Of a DNA stretch of 64,000 nt, positions 25,534-36,547 are shown piece after piece. The stretch lies in the NCBI GenBank assembly GCA_026168455.1, contig CM047425.1, positions 110,289,800-110,353,799 of the forward strand. The letters are read 5' to 3'. The first letter of the stretch is position 1. Each line of letters begins with the position of its first letter. The translations under genes were made by a program, and so were the position numbers. Under the pieces are notes generated by a model, which was not told the DNA's origin, searched no databases, and was given only the letters and a program-made list of their open reading frames with translations. This DNA is from Theocolax elegans. Taxonomy: Eukaryota > Arthropoda > Insecta > Hymenoptera > Cerocephalidae.

Positions 25534-26594
25534 TCGATAATTTGTACCGCGAGCAATCCAAATCGGTATGGAAGTTTCGCGTCAAACTCTTTTCCGTTTG
25601 GAGTATCTTTATCCTGCCCGTTTCATTAAATAACCGGCAGGTCGATTCAACCAGAAGTTCAAAGAAATAACGTTAGTTAATCCTGACGTACCATTGGTAC
25701 GTAAGACTCGAGAGAAAATTACTTGTCGATGAGACAAGTTCGTTAGAAACTTGGTATATTCGTGGGGCAAGTAAAGTTTGCGTGAAACAACGTCGACCAA
25801 GCCCTTGGGAAAGGTTCCAAAACAAGTTTCAAACTGTTAATGATTGCAATCTGGATAACAGATATTTGTACTTGACTATGTTCACAATGTAAATGCTCGC
25901 CTTGTCGAATCTAGGAGGTTTACGTCCACGATTTTGAGAATTTATTGCTGGAATTCCAACGCGTTTAGCTCGATGTTTATTGCGAATTATTGCGCTACTC
26001 GGAATTCTGGGTAATATTTGTGTTTGTAAAATCAAAACTTTATTGTTCAGCTGATGATTTAGTTCGGGAACTCGTCAATGTTTTCACTTCCAAGGTACAA
26101 ACATCGAGTACGAGATTGTCGATATTCTATTTACCAAGGAAAATGTTGGAAATAACCATTAAAAATAAGAGTATTTTTGTCAACATTCGAGTTTTTTGAA
26201 TTAACAACGGAAGAATAATGTGTACGAAGCCCTCCCTAACTCGAAAAAGGGATAGTAAACCTCGTCAAGAAAAATGAATGTTGAAATAACGACTCTCTGA
26301 CTATCGAATAATCGTCCGGGCGTAATGCATACCGATCTCCAATTTTTAGTGCACAATATGCGTCCACACGATCAACGTGGTGGAAGTAAGTAAGGAAAGA
26401 AGGAAGGAAGGATAAGAGAGAACTGTTGGTCGGCGGCGCATCTCGCTAAGCGGTTCATTATCGGCTCGACGTAAAGCAGCAAAACAGATACTCGTAATTT
26501 CTTTAATCTCGTTTGCTCAGCAAGCAACCCACGAGCTTATTAATCTCCGGGTGGAGGGTTTACATTTTTCTCTCGTCGCGCGTCATTATAACGT

Positions 26595-26595
<1 letters not shown>

Positions 26596-26646
<51 letters not shown>
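26596..26646. repeat. (CT)25 microsatellite
   Basis: Uninterrupted CT repeat of about 51 bp. The Leu-Ser frame crossing it (26,551-26,892) is an artefact. Confidence 0.97.
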
Positions 26647-26649
<3 letters not shown>

Positions 26650-28127
26650 GTGTATGTGCATAATCAAGCGGTCGGCCGCGCTTGTCGCATAATCCTCGAC
26701 GCTCGTGAGTTTACCGAGCACGTCCGTCCATACGAGGGGGTTTTAGCGGCGCGCACCTCTTGCACACCGGGGATGCGCTCCCGTCAAAATTTAAAGACAC
26801 CTCTTCGGTTAAGCCGAAACGTTTATAATGGTATCATCGGTGTTTCGAGACTCTCGACGATCTTTGACGGTCCCTCTGGTCTCTTTGGCTAAAGTACCTC
26901 CTACTCGTCTGCATCCTCCCGAGCTTCGCGACACTTGAAATTCGCTTTTGAGATCGCTAGCAAACTCCTCCACGAGACTCTTACTTTTCCATCAACATGG
27001 TTATGCGGTCATTGCGAGGTCGTTGCGAGGATTACCCACCGGATTACCAACTTTCCGTTCGAATACACATTTTTATCTTTATTTCCTTCTACTGTCAATT
27101 ATAAAACAAGTTCTACCACGGAGATAAAATATGTCCATCTTTAAACAGGATGTCTTTCTAGCAATATTGAAGAGTAAGATATTCATCTTTGTAATACATT
27201 TTATGTCAAAAATAATCGAGGTAAATGTAATAGGTAATAACTGCACTCTCGTGTCCTTTTGTTGAAATTAAAGAAAAGAGTTGTGCAACAATAACACGTG
27301 CCATCGTTATAAAAGTACGGAATTTTATGAAAACTTGAGGTGGTTTATGTATGTGTATGTATTTGAAAAAAAAATGACGCGATTAAAGGGAAAGGCCCAT
27401 TGAAGTAAACGCACTATATCGGTTTTCTGTCTCTAGGGGAATACTTCGAAAATTCAGTAGTATCGATCGGCGTCTCGTCTGGCATCGCGATTCGTGCCAA
27501 GTCCATTTATCTTTCGACCGGCTCTGATAGGCGCATCGTTTACCGTCAGGATGTCACGTAGGGTTGGCCGAGCATCCGTTCCTTCCTTCCTTCCTCCGCG
27601 ACGTATTTGATTGACCGCAATACGTATTTATCTAACCGTAAGAAAAATAATTTTTCCTTTTAATCCAAATGCGAATACTCACCGCGATACCGAGTCGAGC
27701 TAACACTCTCGAAGCCCGTTTGGGTATTATTTATATACCGTATTTACTTGAATTACTCGGAGGAAAATCCTTTCATACTCTTTCGCCTTACGCGTTCGAT
27801 GAGAGATTCCGATGGCATACACCGGATATACCGTCAGTTACGTACCTCTTTATTTATGTAAACATACTTAACAGCTTATAGCTTCCTGCTGAAATGTATA
27901 TTAAATTAGAAACAACTTTACCCAGGCATATATTTATCCGCGTGATCTATTACATATATGTATTCAAATTATTTTATGATATACAGCTGCATATCCCGGA
28001 AACAATTGGAATGGAGGAGAGAAAGAATTATCCGTACAAGATAAATGAATTTTGGTCATCGAATATTTGATCAATGTATCTACTGGGTTAGCTGCGAAAA
28101 GTGAGACTTTTGGAATACTCCATTAAA

Positions 28128-28131
<4 letters not shown>

Positions 28132-28166
<35 letters not shown>

Positions 28167-28169
28167 CTC
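28132..28169. repeat. (TC)n microsatellite
   Basis: CT repeat with one CTCG interruption near its 3' end. Confidence 0.95.
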
Positions 28170-30788
28170 ATTCAATATTTCTTTCTCTCTCTAAACTTTC
28201 ACAGAAGCTGGTACAACATTTATTCAGAGCTACTGCAACATTGCATCAGATCTATTTAAATTTTTCACGAAACCTTTTACAATATCCGAGCTAAGCTTTG
28301 AAATAATTGTATAAGTGTTAAAGAACGTTTCAGCTCGACCGTTTGTTTCAACCTTGCAGACTGCCATCTTTCAAGGGTATCGAGCTATGTTTTTTTTTAT
28401 AATTTTATATAATAATGTACGAATATACTCGAGTCAACAACTGAATGTTAAGGTCTATCGATACCAATTGTTTTGAGATCAATGAAAGATCCGTAAGGCG
28501 CGCTTGAGAAAAGTTATAAAAAGAATCGCAACACATTGAACATCCATCTTAAGGATCGTGCGATTCAAAAAATTTATAGGCAGAATGTTGAATCATTTAT
28601 ATAGTTGTACGATCCGGAAATATCGGTAGATATAAAGTTTTTCGAAAACGTAGAGTGCACTCCGAAGTCGGTGATCATTCAAAGTGCGACACAAAGAGGA
28701 CGCACTCCTCGTAATGGTATTTACTCGTGGCCGACAGTGACTTCCTGCCGGATGTTGACATCGGGTAAGATGGATGCTAGCTGGCAACTCCGAGTGTCGA
28801 GGAAAATGTAGGAAGTGCTGGGGATCGGGCGCATATTCGGGATCGAGGAAATTTACAATCCCCAAGTCGCCTCGTATATTAAGCAAACTTACTCGCGGCC
28901 AGTCGTAAACGTCGAAATATATCAATAGTGGGCACTAAATTTTCGGACGTGTCGCACTCCTCTTTTACCACGGTGGAAAATCCTGGGAATTCCCAGTGTA
29001 CAACGGCGATAGATTAGATACACGCCCGCTTCGAAATAATTAATGGCCACCGCGTTCGAGCGTAAATTTCTGCATTTGCTTTGGCTTCGTGTAAAAAACA
29101 CGCACACACGTACCCGACCGACGTACGAGTCGGGATTAATTCGACCGTCCACTAAACACTCGTGTACTCGCGAATAATGCAAAACGGTGCGAGAGTTGAA
29201 CGGACGAGCACACAGGTTTAATAGACGCGAAATTCGACGCGACCTTTGCCGGCTCGTTTCTGGATTAAAGCAAAGTCGACGGATCTTTTCAAATTTATGC
29301 GTTCGTGCGAACGATCGGTGTTATTAATTTATGTTTATCTCGTATCTTTCGGGGACGGTAATGGTTTCTCATTCCAGGAAACCTCATTATTTTATATTCG
29401 ATATGCTGTATCAATCAATTAGGATGATTCAAAAGCTCAACGCGCGCAAATGGTCATTCAATTAATTATTTATATATATATATACATATACCTATATACA
29501 TATATATATTAATATTATTACTTGAAACGCACGAGTAAGGGCGATCTTCTTGATCCGTGGAACTCTGGGATACTCATCCCGATAAAATTCGAGTGCGTAA
29601 ATTCGAACTTTGCGCGCGCAGTTAGTATAGTATGTTTACTGATCTATTAATTGAATGGTAAACAATCATTTGATTTTGCGCGGACGTGTTGATTGAACAA
29701 TAAACACCCCTTGGGTGTAACAGTACTTTTATGTCCAACTGGAGCCTTGCTCCAAAATAAACTCAAATTTAATTGTAATATAAATTGCAACGATAACAAT
29801 ACGTTTAAGATATTTCGCAGAATTTGCAATATCTCGATTATCGTATACGTACAGAATTATTTGTAACCCAGCTTCCGGTTCGACGAGGGTCACCAATTTT
29901 CCGTTGTTTCACGGATACGATATTTTATATACGTAACGTATATTTTATCATTTAAAAACATTGTTCGTACGAAAGTGTTGCTTAATACACACAATTCCCG
30001 AGTCGAAATTTATCCATATGCATATCGACACAAATTTGCGGTTTGAATTGCGTTTAAAATGCGTATAACCCGGAACAAGGAAAGCGTTGTAAAGATCGTT
30101 CGTGGATATACGGGTATCACAGCCCCGCACACATTTGTGCACGTGGCATTTCCATAGAAATGCAATTAGTACGTAACGTGTGTCTTTGCATTTCAATGTT
30201 TCAAAATTTTTAGCACAATGCTCACGACAGTAAAATGAGATATCGTATTTACGCGCATAAGCTCTTGTAAACAGGTAAAACTTGCATTGTTCGGAAATAC
30301 GTCGGCGTCAAATGTCATGCAACGTGTTCATGTCCCAGCGCGTGGCTCGTTTGCTTTCAAAGTCGAGTTTTCAACTTGACGCTCAGTCGATTGCCGTTAT
30401 GAGCTCCTAGGAAAACAACGGGAGGGAGAAAAAAGCTTACGCACACTGATTTCAAATATTCCTGCGTAGTCTATTTTTTCTTCTCCTCTCACTCGGAATC
30501 CATTTGGACGCGTAATTTTTCTCGATTTTATTATTGGTTAACGACTCCCGGAGTATTAACATTAAAAATAGAATAATATTAGTATATATGGTTAATAGTG
30601 CTTTTCTCTGATGTGTTCGAATAAATAAAAAAAAATTTATTTGATCGAAACGTTTAATTCTCGATATTTCGTTCCCAAATTTTTTTGCAGGAAAAACATA
30701 ACAGTCTACGTGCTCACGAGAAGTACCCTGTGTGAAAAAATGGAAATTTTTAGGTCAATAATTCAGTGATTCTGTATGATATTTCTAT

Positions 30789-30791
<3 letters not shown>

Positions 30792-30832
<41 letters not shown>
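30792..30832. repeat. (GA)n microsatellite
   Basis: About 20 GA units, followed by a short AAAGAGAGGG extension. Confidence 0.95.
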
Positions 30833-30836
<4 letters not shown>

Positions 30837-31808
30837 AGAGAGGGAGCTCGTTGGTGATTTATCGTATCATCGTTTTGGGTCCTTCATTCCGTAATTTGCT
30901 TGAGTACTCTTCTCCCCAGAATTACTACTCGACTTCGCATATAGTGGCGGGAAGTTGCGCAGGCTGGGTATAACATGGCGCCACGTGGGAAATAAAGGCT
31001 GGATACATTTCCCGCGAGTCATCCGACTAACTATATTTCCTTTCAATGAGCGCGGAGTTGACGCGCCGAATGTTGAATGCTGAGTTCAACTTGGTTGTTT
31101 TACCTCTGTTCGTAAACTACTTTTATCTAACCACCCGGTAAAGCACGCTTGAAATCTCGATTAATATATTCATTCGTTTCGATACGCTCAACCTAGTCGT
31201 TGGAATTGAATAGGTCAGTCGAAAAATATCGTAGCTTATTCCAAGCATGCGCGAGGAGTTTGCTTTCCCATTAATTTCGTTAATTACAAAGTTAAACAAA
31301 TAAACCGTTTGACAACGCCCAAGTAAATAAATAAACGCTACTCCCCAGCTATGTTTACCTCACTTGCATGCATTTCTTCCTTCTCGTTTGCGTACTGTAG
31401 ACCTAAGTTGTAGATCTAAGCTCGCACAGTAAATTAATAAATTAATAATATCTCCGTGATTGAGAAATAAGGATTCGGAAGATTGATGCGGCGAATCGGC
31501 CTGTGATCATTTTCATTTCATCTACCGACTGTGAATTTTGATTGTTCAAGTAATCGTAAAACCGTTTGATATTTGTAGTATGTCCAATGGTCCACCATGA
31601 AATGCCGAGATGGCAAACGTTCTGGCAATAGTTTTGGAACAATTTGCAAAGTCTTAAAACCAGAATACTTTACGAGAATTTCATTATTACATAACGTATA
31701 ATGGATTTTCAAATTGAATTAAAAAATAAAGTACCGTTTTATTGCTGCCGTATAACTTTATGAGAATCGTAAACATTTATTAATAGGTTTCTAAAAAATT
31801 ATCACTCT

Positions 31809-32052
31809 TTATTTGCTATCGAGTGCGGTCTCACTTCCACTAACAATAAGAGACACATTTTCAATAGCGAACCAATCAGCACCGATAATGCCAATATTGA
31901 CATCAACTGCTAATATTTTTCGTTTTATATACCTTAACGTATCTTCCTATAAAGTCTACAATTGTTTACACGATATCGGAAAGTCTAAATTAATTACGTT
32001 ACCGATTCGTCATTCGTCGATCGACGCAGTAGTATCGCTTACAGATTTTTAA
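31809..32052 (-). pseudogene. Decayed aspartic protease fragment, probably LTR retroelement
   Basis: On the minus strand, the frame 31,812-31,946 contains AVDVNIGIIGADWF. This resembles the C-terminal part of retropepsins, where a hydrophobic strand leads to an I-I/L-G-x-D motif. About 53 codons upstream, in a different frame near 32,010-32,035, lies SDTTASID, which aligns with the catalytic D-T-G-A/S of retropepsins except that the glycine codon reads threonine. The distance between the two motifs matches the family. Stops (for example at 31,947-31,949) and frame changes separate them, so the locus is inactive. Minus-strand frames at 31,442-31,712 lie where downstream pol sequence would be, but I could not recognise reverse-transcriptase motifs there. 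No LTRs were found. The motifs are seen; the family assignment is inference. Confidence 0.35.
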
Positions 32053-32083
32053 AATAATCAAGCAGTCCCTTGTGTGTGCGCCC

Positions 32084-32095
32084 GTGTGTGTGTGT

Positions 32096-32140
<45 letters not shown>
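32084..32140. repeat. (GT)n-(GA)n compound microsatellite
   Basis: A short GT run passes directly into about 22 GA units with one AAAG interruption. Confidence 0.95.
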
Positions 32141-32142
<2 letters not shown>

Positions 32143-33040
32143 TAGCCACAGGCTATCGCAGACTGTTTGCCATTGTACAGTTGTCGCAGGTAGCGGAGAC
32201 CGCGCGCTTATCCAAGCTGTTTCCTATATCGATCTCTGCTTTCCAGGTATCTAAGCCTTTGTTCTCATAATTAACAGCACGTGCGCCCAGCGCAACGATC
32301 ACCCGTTAAACCGTGCGTGCGGCCCTCCAATGAATGGACAACGTCGTTAACGTAACGCGTTAATTACTTGACATTTAGAACGCTGAAATGATCGTTACCT
32401 CTCTTTTTTTTTATTCCCTCCTCCTAGACCTCCGCAACTTTCGTACCTGTTGAGAAAATGATATTTATCAAGTTTTGTTGTAATATAATTAGTTTCGTTT
32501 AACGACATCACGCCTCGTATTCACCGTTCAATGAAACAAAGACTTAACGAATACCATATAAATAATTTCAATGGACATTTCAAACTATCTGTACTGTCTA
32601 CCTGTTTTACTATAAACTACCAACAAATTCTTTTTTTTTATACGTGATTAAGTAATTTATTGTTTCCTAGAAAGGAGCTACTTCAGTTTCTTTCGTAGAT
32701 TTTAAACTTTTTCCAAAACACAACTTGCATTGGAAGTAAAAAAATCTTTTTATGGCTTCGTTGGGTTGTGAAATATTGTACAATTAGTTATTTAAACTAT
32801 AATTATTTGAATCAATTAATCATTGTCTCACAAAGTTATTTGTTTTTTTAATGGTATAAAAATAAGTTTTTAAAGGAATTTGTCAATTGACTGCTAACCG
32901 TGCATTTCGTAGTACATAGGTAATTATCAATTTATTAATAGTGTGTCGTTGACAATCGTCCGGTTCAGTAGTGGATCTGCAAATCATACAGATAAAGTTG
33001 TGCCTAGATAGTATTAACATTAATAGATCAATGTATCCAT
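32141..33040. other. Non-coding stretch, no gene recognised
   Basis: AT-rich and without supportable features. Confidence 0.5.
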
Positions 33041-33737
33041 TAACCGTTAAAACGTAAGTGAAAAAAGTGCTACCAAAAGAAGATTAACTGTAGAAAAGAT
33101 CGTTAAACCGAAAAGAGAGCGGGAGATGATGCTGGAATGATAGAGGTAGATGGATAGAGAGTCAGAGAGAGAGAGAGCGAGAGAGCGAGGTGGGGGGGGG
33201 GGGTAGATGGCAGCGGGCAGTAGTACAGTCGCGTAGGGGGCACGAGAGCAAAAGGAGGAAGCGAGACAATAAGAGGACGAATTATAAGAGTAAGAGACGG
33301 AGGGTGCAGGGGCGCCACGAGGCGAGTGCTGGTGGTGGGTAGGGGTGGGGTGGAGTGGGGTGGCGGTGGCGGTGGCGGCGGCGGCGCCGGGGGTCGACGG
33401 CGTGGGGGCAGGGTGGCAGGGTGGCAGGGTGGCAGGGGGGAGGGTTGTTGGGATAGGGCGGATACGGGACGCGGGATGCGAGAGAAAGAGAGAAACGATC
33501 TCGAGAGCGGAGGAGTGGTGGCGCCGCGGGCCGCGCCGTCGCCCAGCATCTCTCGGTCTCTCTCGGTCTCTCTCGGTGGTAAACTGGCGCACCCTCGCAG
33601 TTTGCTCCCATCCGCTAGTCATACTCTGGCCCGTTGCGCGAGCGTTCCGGTTTTATGCTAACCGCGTGACGCACGATTCGCGCACTGCCGAATCGCATTT
33701 TTATTTCGGCTAAACCCGTGTATGTGCGCGCTCTTCA

Positions 33738-33770
<33 letters not shown>
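33738..33770. repeat. (CGT)n microsatellite
   Basis: Eleven CGT units. The poly-Ser (plus) and poly-Asp (minus) frames are artefacts of the repeat. Confidence 0.93.
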
Positions 33771-33886
33771 TGGGTGACGTCTCGCGTTTCGGTGCCGCTC
33801 CTCGTGCGTCGGAACTATGTTTCACGGTGTCGCGTCTCGGTAACCCAATTGCTACTCGGCTAATCCATAAACCCATTGACAAAGAG

Positions 33887-33962
33887 CAGGAAGAGCAGGG
33901 AGAGCAGGGAGAGCAGGAAGAGCGGGAGAGCGGGAGAGCGAGAAACCGGGAGACCGGGAGAG
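33887..33962. repeat. GAGCAGGGA / GAGCGGGA purine minisatellite
   Basis: Tandem 8-9 bp units (GAGCAGGAA, GAGCAGGGA, GAGCGGGA, then GAGACCGGGA). A Glu/Gln/Arg-rich frame crosses it. Confidence 0.85.
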
Positions 33963-34077
33963 AGAATCTGCATGTCAACGGAGCCGTGTGTCACGCAAAC
34001 CCCGCGGCATTCAACACCTTTGCAGAGTAAAATGTTAATGCTATGATCATACGATGCTTCGTCCATCATTAACATTT

Positions 34078-35443
34078 TTACGTTGTAAGAGACGTAGTCA
34101 TGTGGTGCTTCATCGCTGATCTCATGCGCCCGTAGTGCGATCGTACCACCGATGACTTTACTTTAGAACCACGCTTACCACGCTTTTCGACACATGGGCT
34201 TTGTTTTGCTTCCCAATTCTCGCCAAGCAGTCGCGCTAGCCTCCCATCACCATAATCGTTATCGTCCGCTGCACCGTTATTACCCGTGCCGGGTGAGGCA
34301 TTCACGTGCGCTTCGAGCATCTCCCTTCTGCTTTCCCGCTCGAGTTCGGCCTACATTCGCTGCCCGTCTAAAACGTCCACTCGCCCGCGAGAATCATCCA
34401 AGTCATCAAAGCTGACCACCCACCCAGAAAATTGTCAGTGGTAACGTCACTCACGCGCCCATCACCCTCGAGCTCGGACGTTCGACTGACGGATATCGAC
34501 TGGCTCGTTGGATAAGCGAATGCCGCCTTTAATGAGAGGTGGGCTAACGGTAGGCGAGCCCATCGACACCACTGGATACGTCGACCACGGTCAGCGATGC
34601 GTTCGATGCGTCTCACGAATCTGCGAGCCTATCAAAATACCGAAGATGCGCCAGTTTGATCGATAGGCGTCTTTGAAGTTTTGTACATGCTTACTACTCG
34701 GTTAGAGTGTCTACCCAAAGTAGAGAGAACGTTTGTCCAAAAATTAGGCGGCTGATGGTGCGGGCCACCCGTATACCTTGGCCAGAGTAGTTGCGTCATC
34801 TCGATCGTCCATCGACATGGATACGTTTCTCATATTGGGCATATGTTTCTTGTGTTACGAGGTCTGCGATATGCTTAGACGATACTCGACACCCCCCATG
34901 ATGGAGCCTCAGAAATTGGGATCATCACCCTCGTCAACTAGTCCATCGTCGCCTTCGAACTCGCAAAAGATATACTCCATCTCGTAGAGGTCGTCGACCC
35001 GCATCTTCTTGGCGAACACTTGAAAATGTGCGATTGAGTGCGGTCAATGCGAAATTTCTCGATAGACGCAACGTTTACCACCGTGTAGTTCGTTCGTGAA
35101 AATACATAAGTAAGTTGGTGTAGGAGGCTCTCGTGGTTAATAATTCAGTTGGGATCGCATTCCGCGTATCTGATAATTTTGTATTCGTTGCCTCGGGAGA
35201 CGGTGCGGGGCATGAGCGAGGCGGTCGGTGGAGGTTATCCTCGGCATGAACACAACTGCCGCTGGTATTGGCTGCCACTGACGAATGTATCGTACGTGAC
35301 CGAATGCCTTGAAACTAGATTCGATAGAACGGCTAGGAGGATGCTGGTCTATTTGGACGGCGTTGTCAACGGTATTCGTCGTCTTACCGTATCCTCTAGT
35401 TTGACAAACATGTCGTCCGGCAACGAATTTCATTTGACCTAAT
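34078..35443 (-). pseudogene. Frameshifted coding remnant, family not identified (possible endogenous viral element)
   Basis: Several minus-strand stretches read as protein-like sequence, in three frames, in a consistent order. From the 5' end they are: 35,433 down to about 35,280; an alternative frame at 35,278-35,075; an open segment at 35,043-34,912 including MRVDDLYEMEYIFCEFE and an acidic tail; one at about 34,760-34,635 with STLGRHSNRVVSMYKTSK; 34,616-34,368; and 34,320-34,078, which ends in a basic, Arg/Lys/His-rich tail (VEKRGKRGSKVKSS). Base composition is visibly richer in G+C than the flanks and low-complexity repeats are absent, unlike other frames in the window. At least three frame changes and several stops break it, so no functional product is expected. 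The mixed acidic and basic makeup would suit an RNA-binding protein such as a nucleoprotein from an RNA virus integrated in the genome, but I cannot recognise a family, and a decayed host gene is equally possible. Confidence 0.4.
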
Positions 35444-35622
35444 CTGCGAATCTATCGGCGAGATAATATCGAGCACTTAACGATATTAGGAACACGATCT
35501 TCCACGTAATATTTGTAAACGAACCGTCGTATCTCTAATTTTAACCTCGCCTCACATTCCGAGTTTTATTTGTCGATATACTTACACATACACGCGCACA
35601 CACTCGCCCACACACAATATAC

Positions 35623-35654
<32 letters not shown>

Positions 35655-36237
35655 GTGTATGTATGTATTGTATATAGATATATATATATATATATGTACG
35701 CACACAGACACGTGCACAAATATATACACGCATACATATGTATCTATAAATATATAAATATCTAAATTATATGCATATACAAGAATATTTGAAATTTATA
35801 TGTATATATGTATATCCTTAAGATACAGAGTACGGACTATTATTCAGTCTTTTTTGAAGCGAACGTTAAACTAAAATCGAGACTATTTTGAATGCGAGAG
35901 TTTGGACTGCGTTCGAATCCCGTTGTACTGTCTACAATTGTAAATTAAAAAAGTTGTATCCGATCCGATCAATCAATTAGTTTGTAATTTACATATCGAG
36001 AAACGAAACGATAAACTTTGATACGCGTATGCGAGTGGGAGTGGGAGTGGGAGTGCGTGAAATGCTGGAAAGACGCAAGTGATAGACACAAGTATGTTAA
36101 TGCGAATCGCGTTGGGTTCTCCCCTCCGGTAGTATCGGTAGCCAACCAAGTGCCAAGTTGTTTCGATATAACTCTTTCGCCGTAGTAGATAAACGTACCA
36201 AGGATAATCTAAAAAGGATCAAGGATAGGATAAAGAA
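35444..36237. other. Non-coding spacer with TA/CA repeats
   Basis: Contains CA-rich sequence at about 35,582-35,615, long TA tracts at 35,616-35,696, and TGGGAG tandem units at about 36,033-36,055. No gene is seen up to the exon candidate. Confidence 0.55.
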
Positions 36238-36441
36238 ATGGACTCGTTGGAGCGTCTGATGAGCACGGTACCTCACCAGCCGGCGCTCACTGCGGCCTCG
36301 CGATCGCAAAACGCTTTCGTTCAGGCCAGCCTGTGCTCGGTGATTGGTCGTAAGGGCCGGCATCTTACCGGTACATTTTGTCTTACGGGAGATACTATGG
36401 AGGGCATCATACAGTGCCTCGTCTTCCTCAAAGCCTTTTCG
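36238..36441 (+). CDS. Candidate first coding exon of unknown gene
   Basis: An ATG in the context AAAGAAATGG opens a 68-codon frame starting MDSLERLMSTVPHQPAL and ending TMEGIIQCLVFLKAFS. The frame runs straight into TCG followed by GTAAGA (36,442-36,447), a good 5' splice site; reading through it meets TAG two codons later. The frame is free of simple repeats and richer in G+C, with CpG, than its flanks, which is what one expects of an insect coding exon. No signal peptide or membrane segment is obvious, and I do not recognise a domain. The exon would end in phase 0. A minus-strand frame over the same bases (36,097-36,543) starts in a CA microsatellite and is less credible. No downstream exon was identified. 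Confidence 0.3.
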
Positions 36442-36476
36442 GTAAGATAGACTACATTCCTTATACCGTTTAATCA

Positions 36477-36514
36477 ATCTCTCTCTCTCTCTTTCTGTCT
36501 CTCTCTCACACACG

Positions 36515-36546
<32 letters not shown>
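36477..36546. repeat. (CT)n-(CA)n compound microsatellite
   Basis: CT units interrupted by TTTCTG, then CA units with CACG variants. Confidence 0.95.

Positions 36547-36547
<1 letters not shown>

Larger units (their letters stand above)
25534..31808. other. Non-coding stretch with microsatellites, no gene recognised
   Basis: About 6.3 kb without a supportable gene. It contains the (CT)n and (GA)n microsatellites listed separately and a (TA)n tract at 29,470-29,510. A moderately GC/CpG-rich patch follows the first (CT)n at about 26,665-26,800. Confidence 0.5.
33041..34030. promoter_or_regulatory. GC- and CpG-rich island, possible promoter or 5' UTR
   Basis: Purine-rich (GA)n sequence leads into G-runs (33,191-33,203), then a strongly G-rich stretch of TGGGGTGG, GGTGGCGG and GGCAGGGT tandem units (33,330-33,450). 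A CpG-dense segment follows (33,520-33,720) with TCTCGGTC repeats. This composition is sharply unlike the AT-rich flanks. In insect genomes such islands with GAGA-type tracts commonly mark promoters. The reading frames over it (up to 191 codons, Pro/Ser/His-rich on the minus strand; Gly/Ala-rich on the plus strand) follow the repeats and are not accepted as genes. The direction of any transcription is unknown; the exon candidate at 36,238 lies downstream on the plus strand. Confidence 0.3.

Noticed and set aside
29647..29829. 60-codon minus-strand frame with a small GGAGC/GCTCC hairpin
   Set aside because: Too short, no recognisable motif, no splice support.
33047..33622. 191-codon minus-strand Pro/Ser/His-rich frame
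   Set aside because: It follows GA, G-rich and GGCAGGGT repeats; several overlapping frames on both strands are equally long, so composition explains them.
35900..35935. Possible tRNA B box (GTTCGAATCCC)
   Set aside because: No A box at proper distance and no acceptor-stem pairing around it.
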